Positions 10,345 to 19,120 are shown, counted from the first letter of the stretch. The stretch is 64,000 bases of DNA from Crocinitomicaceae bacterium (GCA_003247185.1 QKAV01000113.1:39207-103206), one strand, 5' to 3'. Notes: a model not told the origin generated them from the letters alone. Translations and numbers: made by a program.

Positions 10345-10845
10345 ATGAGAAAGGCACTAACACAAAGTGACATAAAAGAGATAAGGTATCAATGTCGAAT
10401 GGGATATGTCCTGCCAACTTTGCTTTTCATTATTGGGACTATTTTAACCGGAGCAATTTATATTATATACTTTGGTGCTGACGAACACGATAATGAGATG
10501 TTATTAGTTATTACATCACTATTTATTGGATTGGCATTATATACAGGTTACAGAATGAATTGGAAGTATATTTCGGACATTAGATTTAACGAAAAGGAAA
10601 TTGAAACAAAAATAATTCAACGGAAAGAGTCTAAAAGAGATTATGAAGCGGGTAGTGGAACCTTATATATTGGTCAGGAGATGAAGGGGTTTAACTCATA
10701 TAGCATTGTTGTTGAAAATATTAGGTACAGAATTGATGAAGAGATGTTCTCGGCTTGTACTGTTGGAGACGAAGTGTTATTCAATTATGCACCTAAGAGC
10801 AGATATTTGATAAATATTGAACTAAAGAAAAAAGACAGGCTATAA
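10345..10845 (+). CDS. small membrane protein, DUF3592-like
   Basis: Two N-terminal TM segments; YSIVVENIRYRIDEEMFSACTVGDEVLFNYAPKSRYLINIE. Confidence 0.5.
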   Translation: MRKALTQSDIKEIRYQCRMGYVLPTLLFIIGTILTGAIYIIYFGADEHDNEMLLVITSLFIGLALYTGYRMNWKYISDIRFNEKEIETKIIQRKESKRDYEAGSGTLYIGQEMKGFNSYSIVVENIRYRIDEEMFSACTVGDEVLFNYAPKSRYLINIELKKKDRL

Positions 10846-10890
10846 CAGCGGTTCGTCACCATACCCACAAACCGTTATAAGCCAATTTAA
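10838..10890. repeat. attC-like imperfect inverted repeat (spacer D) overlapping the stop codon of the upstream ORF
   Basis: GGCTATAACAGCGGTTCG ... CAAACCGTTATAAGCC. Confidence 0.65.
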
Positions 10891-10893
10891 TAA

Positions 10894-11466
10894 TTGGAAA
10901 TGACAGAATTTTATCCGCCAATAGAGACACGCGAGACATTAGAACTCATAGCAATTGCTAATGGGACACTTGATGACTGGCAGCAGGAAGCAATAGATCA
11001 GGCAAAGGTTGAGCTAAAAAATCGTGGTATAACGGAGGATTATCAAAAAAGGTTTATTGACAAATGGATTGAGGAAAGAAAAGAGTCGGAAATTACTTAT
11101 CAAAAGCAGTTGGAACTAAACAAGACAGCAAGTTATTCGAATAGCGAAATGATCTGTATTTTGCTATTAGCACCTTTCATTCTTATGGGTAAGTGGACTT
11201 TTGGCCTTTCTTTGAGTGAATTGAAACGAGAAAACTACTCAAAAAAGATTAAGCAGAGACTATTGCTGCTTATTGGAGGAATAGGATTTTGGATTTCAAT
11301 TATAGTTCTAGGTTCTAATTTCTCGGAGAATAAGAGATTAGAGGATATTGAAAAAGTGGATATTTCTGCATGGGAGAAAAATCGTTACAGGACAGACGAG
11401 TTGACCAATGACAACAATTCAAAAGACACGTTGAAAAATGAAAAAATAAAGGAAAACGGGTTATAA
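10894..11466 (+). CDS. hypothetical membrane protein, helical N-terminus
   Basis: ORF with TM segments; N-terminus resembles ORFs at 15656 and 17217. Confidence 0.55.
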   Translation: MEMTEFYPPIETRETLELIAIANGTLDDWQQEAIDQAKVELKNRGITEDYQKRFIDKWIEERKESEITYQKQLELNKTASYSNSEMICILLLAPFILMGKWTFGLSLSELKRENYSKKIKQRLLLLIGGIGFWISIIVLGSNFSENKRLEDIEKVDISAWEKNRYRTDELTNDNNSKDTLKNEKIKENGL

Positions 11467-11640
11467 CATCAACTACCTGTCGAGTTCGGTAGTGATAGTT
11501 CCCGGAGTATATCTTTCCGCTCAGGCGTCTTTTGGCAAGAAATGAAATTGCCTGGATATCTTGAGGCGCCGCCTAATATTCCGTCTATGCATAAAGCTTC
11601 CTACGTTCTGAAGCATAATATGACGCAGTGTGGATACATA
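11460..11640. repeat. cassette-like spacer E (B/E repeat family)
   Basis: Core 11511-11567 matches spacer B; left boundary GGTTATAAC overlaps the stop codon. Confidence 0.7.
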
Positions 11641-11677
11641 TAAATCTTTCAATATTTAACCATTAAATTGACTAATT

Positions 11678-12340
11678 ATGTTCGAGGGAATTGAAATTGC
11701 AGCAACAATAATAGGGATAATTGGAGCAATTTGGGCTTTTGTAAAATTCGTTTTCAATCCATTTTTTAAAAAACGGGAAGAGTATAAAAACATATGCAAT
11801 GTGGTTAATGACAGTTACGAAAGATGGAAAGAACTTGGATACACTGTGCGAGGAGGTTCGATGGTTTCACACGACGACTTTTTGATTGTCAATAAATACC
11901 GTTCTAAATTCAAAAATAGGTCTCCCGAAATTAAAGCCTATCTTTTAAGAAACGCGATTCAAAATGGACTGGGAGGTAATTGGGGATTTTGGATTAATAT
12001 GAACAAAGATAATAAGTTGATACTTCTTCATCTTTTTTTATCATTGGATAAATCAGGTGGTTTAAGACCTGCCTGGCGTTCTGCCTATATTTTAGAAAAG
12101 ATTTACGCAAATAAAAGTGCTGAGATAGATAAATTTGTCGCTGAAAATGAAAAATTTCACTTAACTCAAAAATATTTTTTGGATATTATAAAAAGTAATT
12201 CAGTAGAGAAAGAATTACAAAAATTATCAAGAAAAGGGACAAAAGAAGAAAAGGAAAAATTGAAGTTTATTGAAGAAGAGATTTTAAGATTTTCAAAACA
12301 GGTAAACGACTTTGTTAAATATCAGACAATTGTAATATGA
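11678..12340 (+). CDS. hypothetical protein with N-terminal TM anchor
   Basis: MFEGIEIAATIIGIIGAIWAFVKFVF then a soluble helical domain. Confidence 0.5.
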   Translation: MFEGIEIAATIIGIIGAIWAFVKFVFNPFFKKREEYKNICNVVNDSYERWKELGYTVRGGSMVSHDDFLIVNKYRSKFKNRSPEIKAYLLRNAIQNGLGGNWGFWINMNKDNKLILLHLFLSLDKSGGLRPAWRSAYILEKIYANKSAEIDKFVAENEKFHLTQKYFLDIIKSNSVEKELQKLSRKGTKEEKEKLKFIEEEILRFSKQVNDFVKYQTIVI

Positions 12341-12344
12341 CATA

Positions 12345-12520
12345 AAATTGAACTGCATTACAAAGTATAGCGGGCAATATGGGTTTCCATGGTTTTAGGG
12401 GCATAGTAGTCCGCTCAAACTGCATTGCGGTTTGATAGTGAACTACCACGCAATATGGCACTACTCATACAATTAATTGTTATGGGGTATTTGAAAAGAA
12501 AAAATGAGCAACCTGAGAAA
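12345..12520. repeat. cassette-like spacer F with nested hairpin
   Basis: GTAGT (12406-12410) .. CAAAC (12416-12420) / GTTTG (12430-12434) .. ACTAC (12442-12446); right end GTTATGGG. Confidence 0.6.
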
Positions 12521-12532
12521 ACTTAAAATACT

Positions 12533-12925
12533 TTGACAATATTTGAAATCATATTCATTCTTTTGGCAATTTCATTTGCAGTTTTTGTCACAGTTGGACA
12601 AATAAAAGTTCTTTATCAGAGACACTTAAAATCTTATCAGACAGAAATTGAAGATTTTCTAAAAGGTCAAGGTCTAACTATGCAGACTATCAATTCTCCA
12701 ACAAAGAATGACTGGAAAAATAGTCCATTTAAAAAACCGGAAAGATGTGGTATTGGCTTCGGATACATCCAAATTAATGGTGCAATTGTAACTTGGAATG
12801 ACCAGAAATATAAAATAATTCAAACAAATAAAGGGAAAATAATTTGGTTGGAAATTGACACGACCTATTTTAAGAAGCCTGTACTTACATTCAAAGCAGG
12901 AAAAATGAAAAACCAAAGAAGATAA
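12533..12925 (+). CDS. hypothetical membrane-anchored protein, possibly frameshifted from a C-terminal zinc ribbon
   Basis: ORF; another frame continues to 13038 with CPACGFRQNENDFECPDCGLNC. Confidence 0.5.
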   Translation: MTIFEIIFILLAISFAVFVTVGQIKVLYQRHLKSYQTEIEDFLKGQGLTMQTINSPTKNDWKNSPFKKPERCGIGFGYIQINGAIVTWNDQKYKIIQTNKGKIIWLEIDTTYFKKPVLTFKAGKMKNQRR

Positions 12926-13059
12926 AAGAGAGACATAAAAATGAGAATATTAAAAACTTGACGGAGACTTGCCCTGCCTGTGGGTTTAGGCAAAATGAGA
13001 ATGATTTTGAATGTCCAGATTGTGGACTAAATTGTTGATGAAATGATAAAAAAATGCCC

Positions 13060-13200
13060 CATAACAAATTGTAAATTGCATCGCGGATACACTGCGGTTT
13101 CTTGTCATTGCTTCATTCCTGACCGTCATGTCCTATCAGGCACTGACGTTCTTCAATATTCGCAACGACAGCATGTACCAACCTTTATAAGCCAATTTTA
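13060..13200. repeat. cassette-like spacer G (right end shared with spacer D)
   Basis: TTATAAGCCAATTT at 13185-13198 is identical to 10875-10888. Confidence 0.6.
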
Positions 13201-13206
13201 AAAAGA

Positions 13207-13650
13207 ATGAAAAAAATAATATTCACCTTGCTTTTAATAGGTATTGTTTCGACAATACATGCACAAAAAATGAATTTTGACTTTTCTAACTCAAGTGGCA
13301 GAAAATATAACTCAGAAACATTTAGCGAACAACTCGAAAAGGAGTACAATGCTAGCTTTAAAGTGAAAATTATTCTTCTTTTAACGTCAAGCAAAAATGA
13401 TTCGACTTATTTAAGACAAGAAAAAATCTTAACGAAAATTGATGCAGAAAGATTTCAAATAATTTATGTCGTTGCTTGTAAAAATGAAGAATTAACTGAC
13501 AGATATTATACAAGTAGAGAAACGGCCAAGAAATTAATGGGAGAAACAGACAGTTTTAGAGTTTATATAGTTGACGCAGTAGGAAAATTAAAATATAAAT
13601 CTGACAGAGTTATTTCACAAAATAAAATCAAAGAATTGGTAAATGAATAA
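13207..13650 (+). CDS. secreted hypothetical protein, DUF4174-like
   Basis: Signal peptide MKKIIFTLLLIGIVSTIHAQ; VKIILLLTSSKNDSTYLRQEKIL... looks like DUF4174 (thioredoxin-like). Confidence 0.45.
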   Translation: MKKIIFTLLLIGIVSTIHAQKMNFDFSNSSGRKYNSETFSEQLEKEYNASFKVKIILLLTSSKNDSTYLRQEKILTKIDAERFQIIYVVACKNEELTDRYYTSRETAKKLMGETDSFRVYIVDAVGKLKYKSDRVISQNKIKELVNE

Positions 13651-13775
13651 AAGCTGGCTATAACCATCTTTATATAGCAGGCGGGGAGCATTGCAGTCTG
13701 ATATGTCAGACTTTTTGCGCACTTTCCTGCGGGTCTGACAGTATTTCTGTTGGAAATCCCGCATGACCACATACA
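13650..13775. repeat. cassette-like spacer H with hairpin
   Basis: AGTCTGATATGTCAGACT (13695-13712); left end GCTGGCTATAAC. Confidence 0.6.
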
Positions 13776-13797
13776 ATTGACCATTAATTGCAAGCAA

Positions 13798-14517
13798 ATG
13801 GAACGATATTACAACGCAGGATATTATTTGATTAAGAAACATCCGATTGATTTCGGGATTGATAATGGAAAGATTGTTGCTACTTGTAGTGGATGCATTA
13901 ACATTACCGCCTTTGATTTTTGGGCTTTATGTTGGACAATGCAACTTGATAATAAAGACAAATCGGAGCTAGGATTAAATGACCAATCTATTAAACAAAT
14001 TCAAGAATGGACAGAAAAAAGGTTTTATGACGGTAGGATTGGATATGGAAACGTTTTTCCTGACTTGAAAATGGCGTTAGAGTTTAAGGATTTATTTTAT
14101 AAGGATAGACCTGAAATTGAAATTTTAGCCATTGATTTTTCCGAGACTGAAACAAATAACCTGATTGAAGATTTTGCCCCAGGAGAAAACGCTGGATTTA
14201 ATTTTAATAATGGTGTTTTTGGATTAAGAGATAATCTATTAAAAAAGAACTATGAAACTGCTGACACAATATCTGACTTTTTAGGATTTGATTTTATTGG
14301 CGTTGAATGTGATGGTACATTTCATTCATTTTACTGCCATGATATTACTAAAGAATTAATAGATAAGTTCGGATTGACGCTTAATGAACATGGATTATTT
14401 GAAAGTATCCCAGACTCTGATTTAATTCGAGATTATTTAAATAGCCAAGAAACTGGTTTAGAACCTGTACCCTGGTATATAGTAAAAGTAAAAAAGATAA
14501 GGAATGCCAGCAACTGA
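13798..14517 (+). CDS. hypothetical cytosolic protein
   Basis: Long ORF; ATG at 13798 is more plausible than the listed upstream start. Confidence 0.5.
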   Translation: MERYYNAGYYLIKKHPIDFGIDNGKIVATCSGCINITAFDFWALCWTMQLDNKDKSELGLNDQSIKQIQEWTEKRFYDGRIGYGNVFPDLKMALEFKDLFYKDRPEIEILAIDFSETETNNLIEDFAPGENAGFNFNNGVFGLRDNLLKKNYETADTISDFLGFDFIGVECDGTFHSFYCHDITKELIDKFGLTLNEHGLFESIPDSDLIRDYLNSQETGLEPVPWYIVKVKKIRNASN

Positions 14518-14650
14518 CAATGTGTATAGTTCATGAAGGTTTCAGTACTTTGCGAAGCATTGACTCTCACTTCAACTTCGGTAACGGAGGATAGGAACGC
14601 GGCATGCAATCGCCAGTTCTGCATATACTAACCGATATCACTAATTTAAA
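14512..14650. repeat. cassette-like spacer I (I/J right-end family)
   Basis: 14612-14650 closely matches 15605-15643. Confidence 0.65.
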
Positions 14651-14664
14651 AAGCGACTGCAGAA

Positions 14665-15009
14665 ATGACAGAGAGACCAAATATTCTTGTGGTTTGTGGA
14701 CGAAATAAAAAACGGAGTAGAACAGCCGAATCGATTTTTAAGAATGATAATCGATTTAGTATTCGTTCTGCTGGATTGAGTCCAAAGAGTGACAGGAAAA
14801 TTTCGGAAAAAGACTTGAATTGGGCTGACCTGATATTTGTAATGGAAACAGGACAAAGAGCACATCTTTGGGGATTATACAGACATATGGAACTACCGCC
14901 TATTGAGATTTTGGACATTCCTGATGATTACGAATTTATGGATGAAGAATTGATTGAATTGCTTACCAGCAGGATAAATGATACTTTAAAGTTCGTTTAT
15001 AAATTATGA
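14665..15009 (+). CDS. low-molecular-weight protein tyrosine phosphatase-like protein
   Basis: ILVVCGRNKKRSRTAE fits the LMW-PTP CX5R P-loop position, followed by RSAGLSP. Confidence 0.75.
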   Translation: MTERPNILVVCGRNKKRSRTAESIFKNDNRFSIRSAGLSPKSDRKISEKDLNWADLIFVMETGQRAHLWGLYRHMELPPIEILDIPDDYEFMDEELIELLTSRINDTLKFVYKL

Positions 15010-15013
15010 TTTC

Positions 15014-15496
15014 ATGAAACGACACAGAGGATTAAAGCGATACTATAAGAACTTATCAATTCAAAATGATTTCGATAAAATGACCTGGCTGGATTTTGAA
15101 AAACCAGATATTTGGTCTAAAAATTGGCACGTTCATTTTGATAGGTATAGCTATGGAAATAATAGTTTTAAGAGAAGAAAACCTCACCTGGATAAGTTAT
15201 TTCGTCATTTTGAGATACTGGTAGATAAAACACAAAGATTAGAATCTGGTTTTCAATTATATACTATTTTGCTTGATTTTAATAGTTATAGTGATGCTCT
15301 GTTTTTACATACACCCAATCCAGACAATTCTCAATTTCTATTCAAGATAGAGGATTTAAAAAATGAACCAACATTGAAAAACAAACAATTGAAAGATTAC
15401 ATTGAGCAGTTAAATGGATTTGAAAAGCTATATGGACAGTCTGATGAAGCATTTTGTCTATTGTATAAAAGAGGGATTGGACTGGATTTCAAATAA
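15014..15496 (+). CDS. hypothetical protein, second gene of the same cassette
   Basis: Starts 5 bp after the phosphatase-like gene, no repeat between them. Confidence 0.55.
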   Translation: MKRHRGLKRYYKNLSIQNDFDKMTWLDFEKPDIWSKNWHVHFDRYSYGNNSFKRRKPHLDKLFRHFEILVDKTQRLESGFQLYTILLDFNSYSDALFLHTPNPDNSQFLFKIEDLKNEPTLKNKQLKDYIEQLNGFEKLYGQSDEAFCLLYKRGIGLDFK

Positions 15497-15643
15497 AAAG
15501 CTGGTGCAGACATGTATATACAAAATAGGCGAGATAGTAGTAAAATAGATGGTTGTAGCCTGCTTCAATATTGTAACGATTTGAGGAAATTGAAGTCCGA
15601 AGTTGCCAGCTTTGCATTTACTCACCGATGACCGCAATTTAAA
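15497..15643. repeat. cassette-like spacer J bounded by an inverted repeat
   Basis: AAAGCTGG (15497-15504) / CCAGCTTT (15606-15613); right end shared with spacer I. Confidence 0.7.
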
Positions 15644-15655
15644 TAAACATACTAT

Positions 15656-16252
15656 ATGAATGAATTTCAGGAACGAATAGATTTATTATCAAATGACGAA
15701 CTTTTAAAAGTGATTCGCTTAAAAGATGATTATCAGGAACAATTCTGGCTTTTAGCAGTTGATAACGCGAAGAGAAGAGGATTAAGTAATGAGATTGAGA
15801 ATATTGTGGCAGAAATTCAAAAAGTAGAAATTGAGAAGGAGCAGGAAAGACAAGAGAAGATAAGAAAAGATACTTCGTTGGTTGAGCTTTTTTCTGAACG
15901 GGCTATTATCTCTTTTTCAATACTTTTTACGTCAATAGCAGGTTCTATTCTGTTTGTCTATAATTTGAAAAAATTAAACAGAGAAGGAAGTGATACTGTT
16001 TTAATGTTTGGATTTTTATATACAATTGGATTAATATTTTTGATTTACGTTTTGCCTTTTCAAACATTTAATTCGATAGGTTACCTTTTGAATATTTTTG
16101 GAGGTTTTATATTAAATATTCATTTTGGAAGTAAATATTATCCTGAAGATTTAGAGTATAAAAGGAAAAAGATTTGGAAAGCACTTTTAATTGCTGCATT
16201 GATTAGCGTATTTATTGGATTTATTTATTACGCGATTTCAAAAATCAATTAA
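15656..16252 (+). CDS. hypothetical membrane protein, helical N-terminus
   Basis: Similar layout to 10894 and 17217 ORFs; four predicted TM segments. Confidence 0.55.
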   Translation: MNEFQERIDLLSNDELLKVIRLKDDYQEQFWLLAVDNAKRRGLSNEIENIVAEIQKVEIEKEQERQEKIRKDTSLVELFSERAIISFSILFTSIAGSILFVYNLKKLNREGSDTVLMFGFLYTIGLIFLIYVLPFQTFNSIGYLLNIFGGFILNIHFGSKYYPEDLEYKRKKIWKALLIAALISVFIGFIYYAISKIN

Positions 16253-16254
16253 CT

Positions 16255-16400
16255 ACTGCCGGTATATGGGAAAGTGCATGCGGGTTTCTGATTTATTCGG
16301 GCGTATGTGGCTCGTAGAAAAGTCATGTATCAGGATCGGCCCCCGCCTTGTAATCCCGCACGACACTATACTATGAAATGATAGAACCAATAATACCAGA
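16255..16400. repeat. cassette-like spacer K with inverted repeat
   Basis: GTGCATGCGGG (16274-16284) pairs with CCCGCACGACAC (16355-16366); CTGAT (16288-16292) / ATCAG (16329-16333). Confidence 0.65.
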
Positions 16401-16430
16401 AACACAACATGTATTCAAAAAAAGATAAAA

Positions 16431-17084
16431 ATGAAAAAGACTGGATTATTACTAATCGGATTGACAATTGCAATCCTCTCAAATGGACAAACCATTAAAA
16501 TTCAGGGAGGAACATCAGTCTCCAAACTCGATTGGCAGATGAAGGGAATGATTACTAATCCTCTATACAATGAAACAATGATTGGGTATTCAATCTTTGC
16601 CGGGTTAGATTACCTTGATAAGCAATATTATAACTTATCAACAAACATTGGGATGATCAGAAAAGGGGGGCAGGATGAGTTTGCGCTCATTGATCAGAAT
16701 GGAGAGTTAACCGGCCAGACAATTACTGAAATACCGACGTTGGACTATTTATCAATTAATACCATGGTCGAGTTGAAATACAGGATTAAAGAGACGGTTA
16801 CACCATTTATAAGTTTTGGCCCTCGTTTTGATTATTTAGTGAGTCATAGCAGGCATTTCGACAGCATTGAAGATATGGATGAATTAAAAAGTATTTCGGT
16901 TGGATTAATACTTGGTGGAGGATTGAAATACGACATTTCAAATCTTCAATTCGGATTACGGGCTGATTACTATTTAGATTTCACAAAAGTTGCAGATTGG
17001 TCGATCGAAAATACAGGAAACAGTGGAGAGGTGACAGTAAATACTTTTACATTAAATTTGGCAATTGGATATAGATTAAAATAA
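16431..17084 (+). CDS. outer-membrane beta-barrel protein (PorT/OmpA-barrel-like)
   Basis: Signal peptide MKKTGLLLIGLTIAILSNGQ, alternating beta-strand pattern, C-terminal LNLAIGYRLK. Confidence 0.7.
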   Translation: MKKTGLLLIGLTIAILSNGQTIKIQGGTSVSKLDWQMKGMITNPLYNETMIGYSIFAGLDYLDKQYYNLSTNIGMIRKGGQDEFALIDQNGELTGQTITEIPTLDYLSINTMVELKYRIKETVTPFISFGPRFDYLVSHSRHFDSIEDMDELKSISVGLILGGGLKYDISNLQFGLRADYYLDFTKVADWSIENTGNSGEVTVNTFTLNLAIGYRLK

Positions 17085-17094
17085 TTACAGGTGC

Positions 17095-17210
17095 CAACGC
17101 ACAATATAGCCAATAAGGGTTTTTGTGGTATACGAAACTCATGACCGACTTCAATCTTAGCATTTCATGATAGTGTCGTTCTCCGCAATCATTCTCAGGC
17201 TATATAGCCA
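17095..17210. repeat. cassette-like spacer L with inverted repeat
   Basis: ATATAGCC (17104-17111) / GGCTATAT (17198-17205). Confidence 0.6.
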
Positions 17211-17216
17211 CCATTA

Positions 17217-17711
17217 ATGATAATTTTAAAATACATTAAATCAATGGAATACAACTGGACGGAAATATTTAAAAACAAGACAGACAGAGAACTGTATAAT
17301 ATTTATCTTGGACGAACTTCATTAAATTCAGAGCAAAAAGACTTTGCCCGAATAGAACTTGAAAAGAGAAACTTTGACTTTATAAACCTCGACAGACAGA
17401 GAAAAAAATGGGAACTCGAGAATTTGATTGAAGAAGAGAAATCTTACAGCAAGCTGCTATTTAGAAGTCGTCGTTCATCGGAATATCTGATTATTGGTAT
17501 TGTCGGGTTGGTTATTGCTATTATTTCTCTTTTTTTCATCATTGACCAATACTTTGTTGACCACAAACCGATTGCAGATATTACAAATTTGTTTTTGCTA
17601 TTTATAGTGAGTTTTATTTTATCAGCTAATGGGTTTTTACAATATAAATTGAAAAGTTCGAAAGAAAAGTCCCGTGAGGAAAGACTTAAAGAATTGATCA
17701 ACGAATTATAG
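17217..17711 (+). CDS. hypothetical membrane protein, helical N-terminus
   Basis: Same layout as 10894 and 15656 ORFs; two TM segments. Confidence 0.55.
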   Translation: MIILKYIKSMEYNWTEIFKNKTDRELYNIYLGRTSLNSEQKDFARIELEKRNFDFINLDRQRKKWELENLIEEEKSYSKLLFRSRRSSEYLIIGIVGLVIAIISLFFIIDQYFVDHKPIADITNLFLLFIVSFILSANGFLQYKLKSSKEKSREERLKELINEL

Positions 17712-17778
17712 AAATTACTGCTAATTACCAGATTGTGCAATCCTCTTAGTAAAATCATTGCACTGACTGCCTTAAACC

Positions 17779-18873
17779 CTACCTGTTTTCAGATACAGTA
17801 CATAGTTTTTCAATATCCTTTACCAGATATTCCAATGGCGTTCTCTCAGTTTTAGGTATGTTCCTGTTATCGGCATTGATCACGATTACCAGATTCAATG
17901 CAGGAATAATGTCGATAATCTGCCCACCATTACCCGGAATGAACCAGGAATTATAACCTGAATCTGTTTTGACCATTTGCCATTGGTAACAACTGTAAAA
18001 GGGGTGCCTGATTTCTATGTAGGGATCGAATGTCTGTTCAATCCAATCAGCCGGTACAATCTCGGCTCCGTTCCATTTACCTTTATTGAGATGCAACAAT
18101 CCGAATTTGGCAATATCCCGGGGTTTCAGTTTAAGTCCTCCTCCTGTATCATAGATACCGTTTTTAGAGAACCATTCATACTTATCTATATTTAGAGGTT
18201 TAAACAGGTTCTCTTCTGCGTATTGCGCGATGTCCTGTCCTGTTGATCTTTTGATGATCTCGCCTAGTATTATACTGTTAGGGCCGCAATAGACGTATTC
18301 CGTACCTGGCATGGTGTCCATATTAAGCGACAGGGAAGATTTGAGCCAATTGTCTGATTGGTCAATCCTGACTCCCATGTTATCCGGATCATCAAGGGGG
18401 AGCGACAATTCATCCCATTTAAACCCTGATGTCATGGTTAATAGGTGCTGAATGGTGATAAGTCGTTTCAGGGAATCTTTCTCGATATCTTCAAATTCCG
18501 GAAAGAAGTCAGACATCCTTTGGTCGACATTTTTGATTTTTCCCTGAGCGATGGCAATACCTGTCAGAACGGCGTTGAAGCTTTTGGTATTTGATGCAAG
18601 AAAATGTAATTGATCTCTATCCCTGCCATTGTAGTATTGCTCAACTACAAGATCGTTATCTGCAATAATCAGCAAATCATGAATGTTCCCGTATTTCCCT
18701 TCGCAAATGTCCTTATTTATGCTGTTGAACAGAGAAACATTTAAGTGATGTGCTTCCAGGGTTGATACAGTCAATCCATCAGACAGGTCAACAGGGGCCT
18801 GGTAGGAACAGTCATGGCTGGTTTGGCAACTGAGAATACTGATCAATGAGAATAATAATAGTAGCCTTTTCAT
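17779..18873 (-). CDS. serine hydrolase (class C beta-lactamase / penicillin-binding-like), lipoprotein
   Basis: SNTKSF (SxxK), YCGPN (YxN), lipobox ISILSC. Confidence 0.85.
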   Translation of the reverse strand: MKRLLLLFSLISILSCQTSHDCSYQAPVDLSDGLTVSTLEAHHLNVSLFNSINKDICEGKYGNIHDLLIIADNDLVVEQYYNGRDRDQLHFLASNTKSFNAVLTGIAIAQGKIKNVDQRMSDFFPEFEDIEKDSLKRLITIQHLLTMTSGFKWDELSLPLDDPDNMGVRIDQSDNWLKSSLSLNMDTMPGTEYVYCGPNSIILGEIIKRSTGQDIAQYAEENLFKPLNIDKYEWFSKNGIYDTGGGLKLKPRDIAKFGLLHLNKGKWNGAEIVPADWIEQTFDPYIEIRHPFYSCYQWQMVKTDSGYNSWFIPGNGGQIIDIIPALNLVIVINADNRNIPKTERTPLEYLVKDIEKLCTVSENR

Positions 18874-19120
18874 CGGTTCTTATGAAGTATGGAGGTTAGT
18901 CAATGGGGTAGCTTTAATATCAGCCTTCATGGTTATTTACACAATTCCTGAATCAGAGGAGGTGATAATCTAAACAAAAGGGAAGAGTTGATTTTTGTCT
19001 GGTTGAAATATTCCGGTATCTACACAACTTTATCAGGTATAGAGGCAAAGTTAAGATATTTTCAATTTTATCAGTAATGTATCGATGTTGTTTTGATAAT
19101 TGAGGATCAATATGAAAAGA

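Noticed and set aside
10135-10348. Overlapping 63-66 aa ORFs on both strands in spacer C
   Set aside because: Mutually antisense and without protein character; likely part of a non-coding spacer.
6293-17711. Calling the array a bona fide integron
   Set aside because: No integrase, and the boxes deviate from RYYYAAC/GTTRRRY; only a cassette-like or CALIN-like hypothesis is supported.
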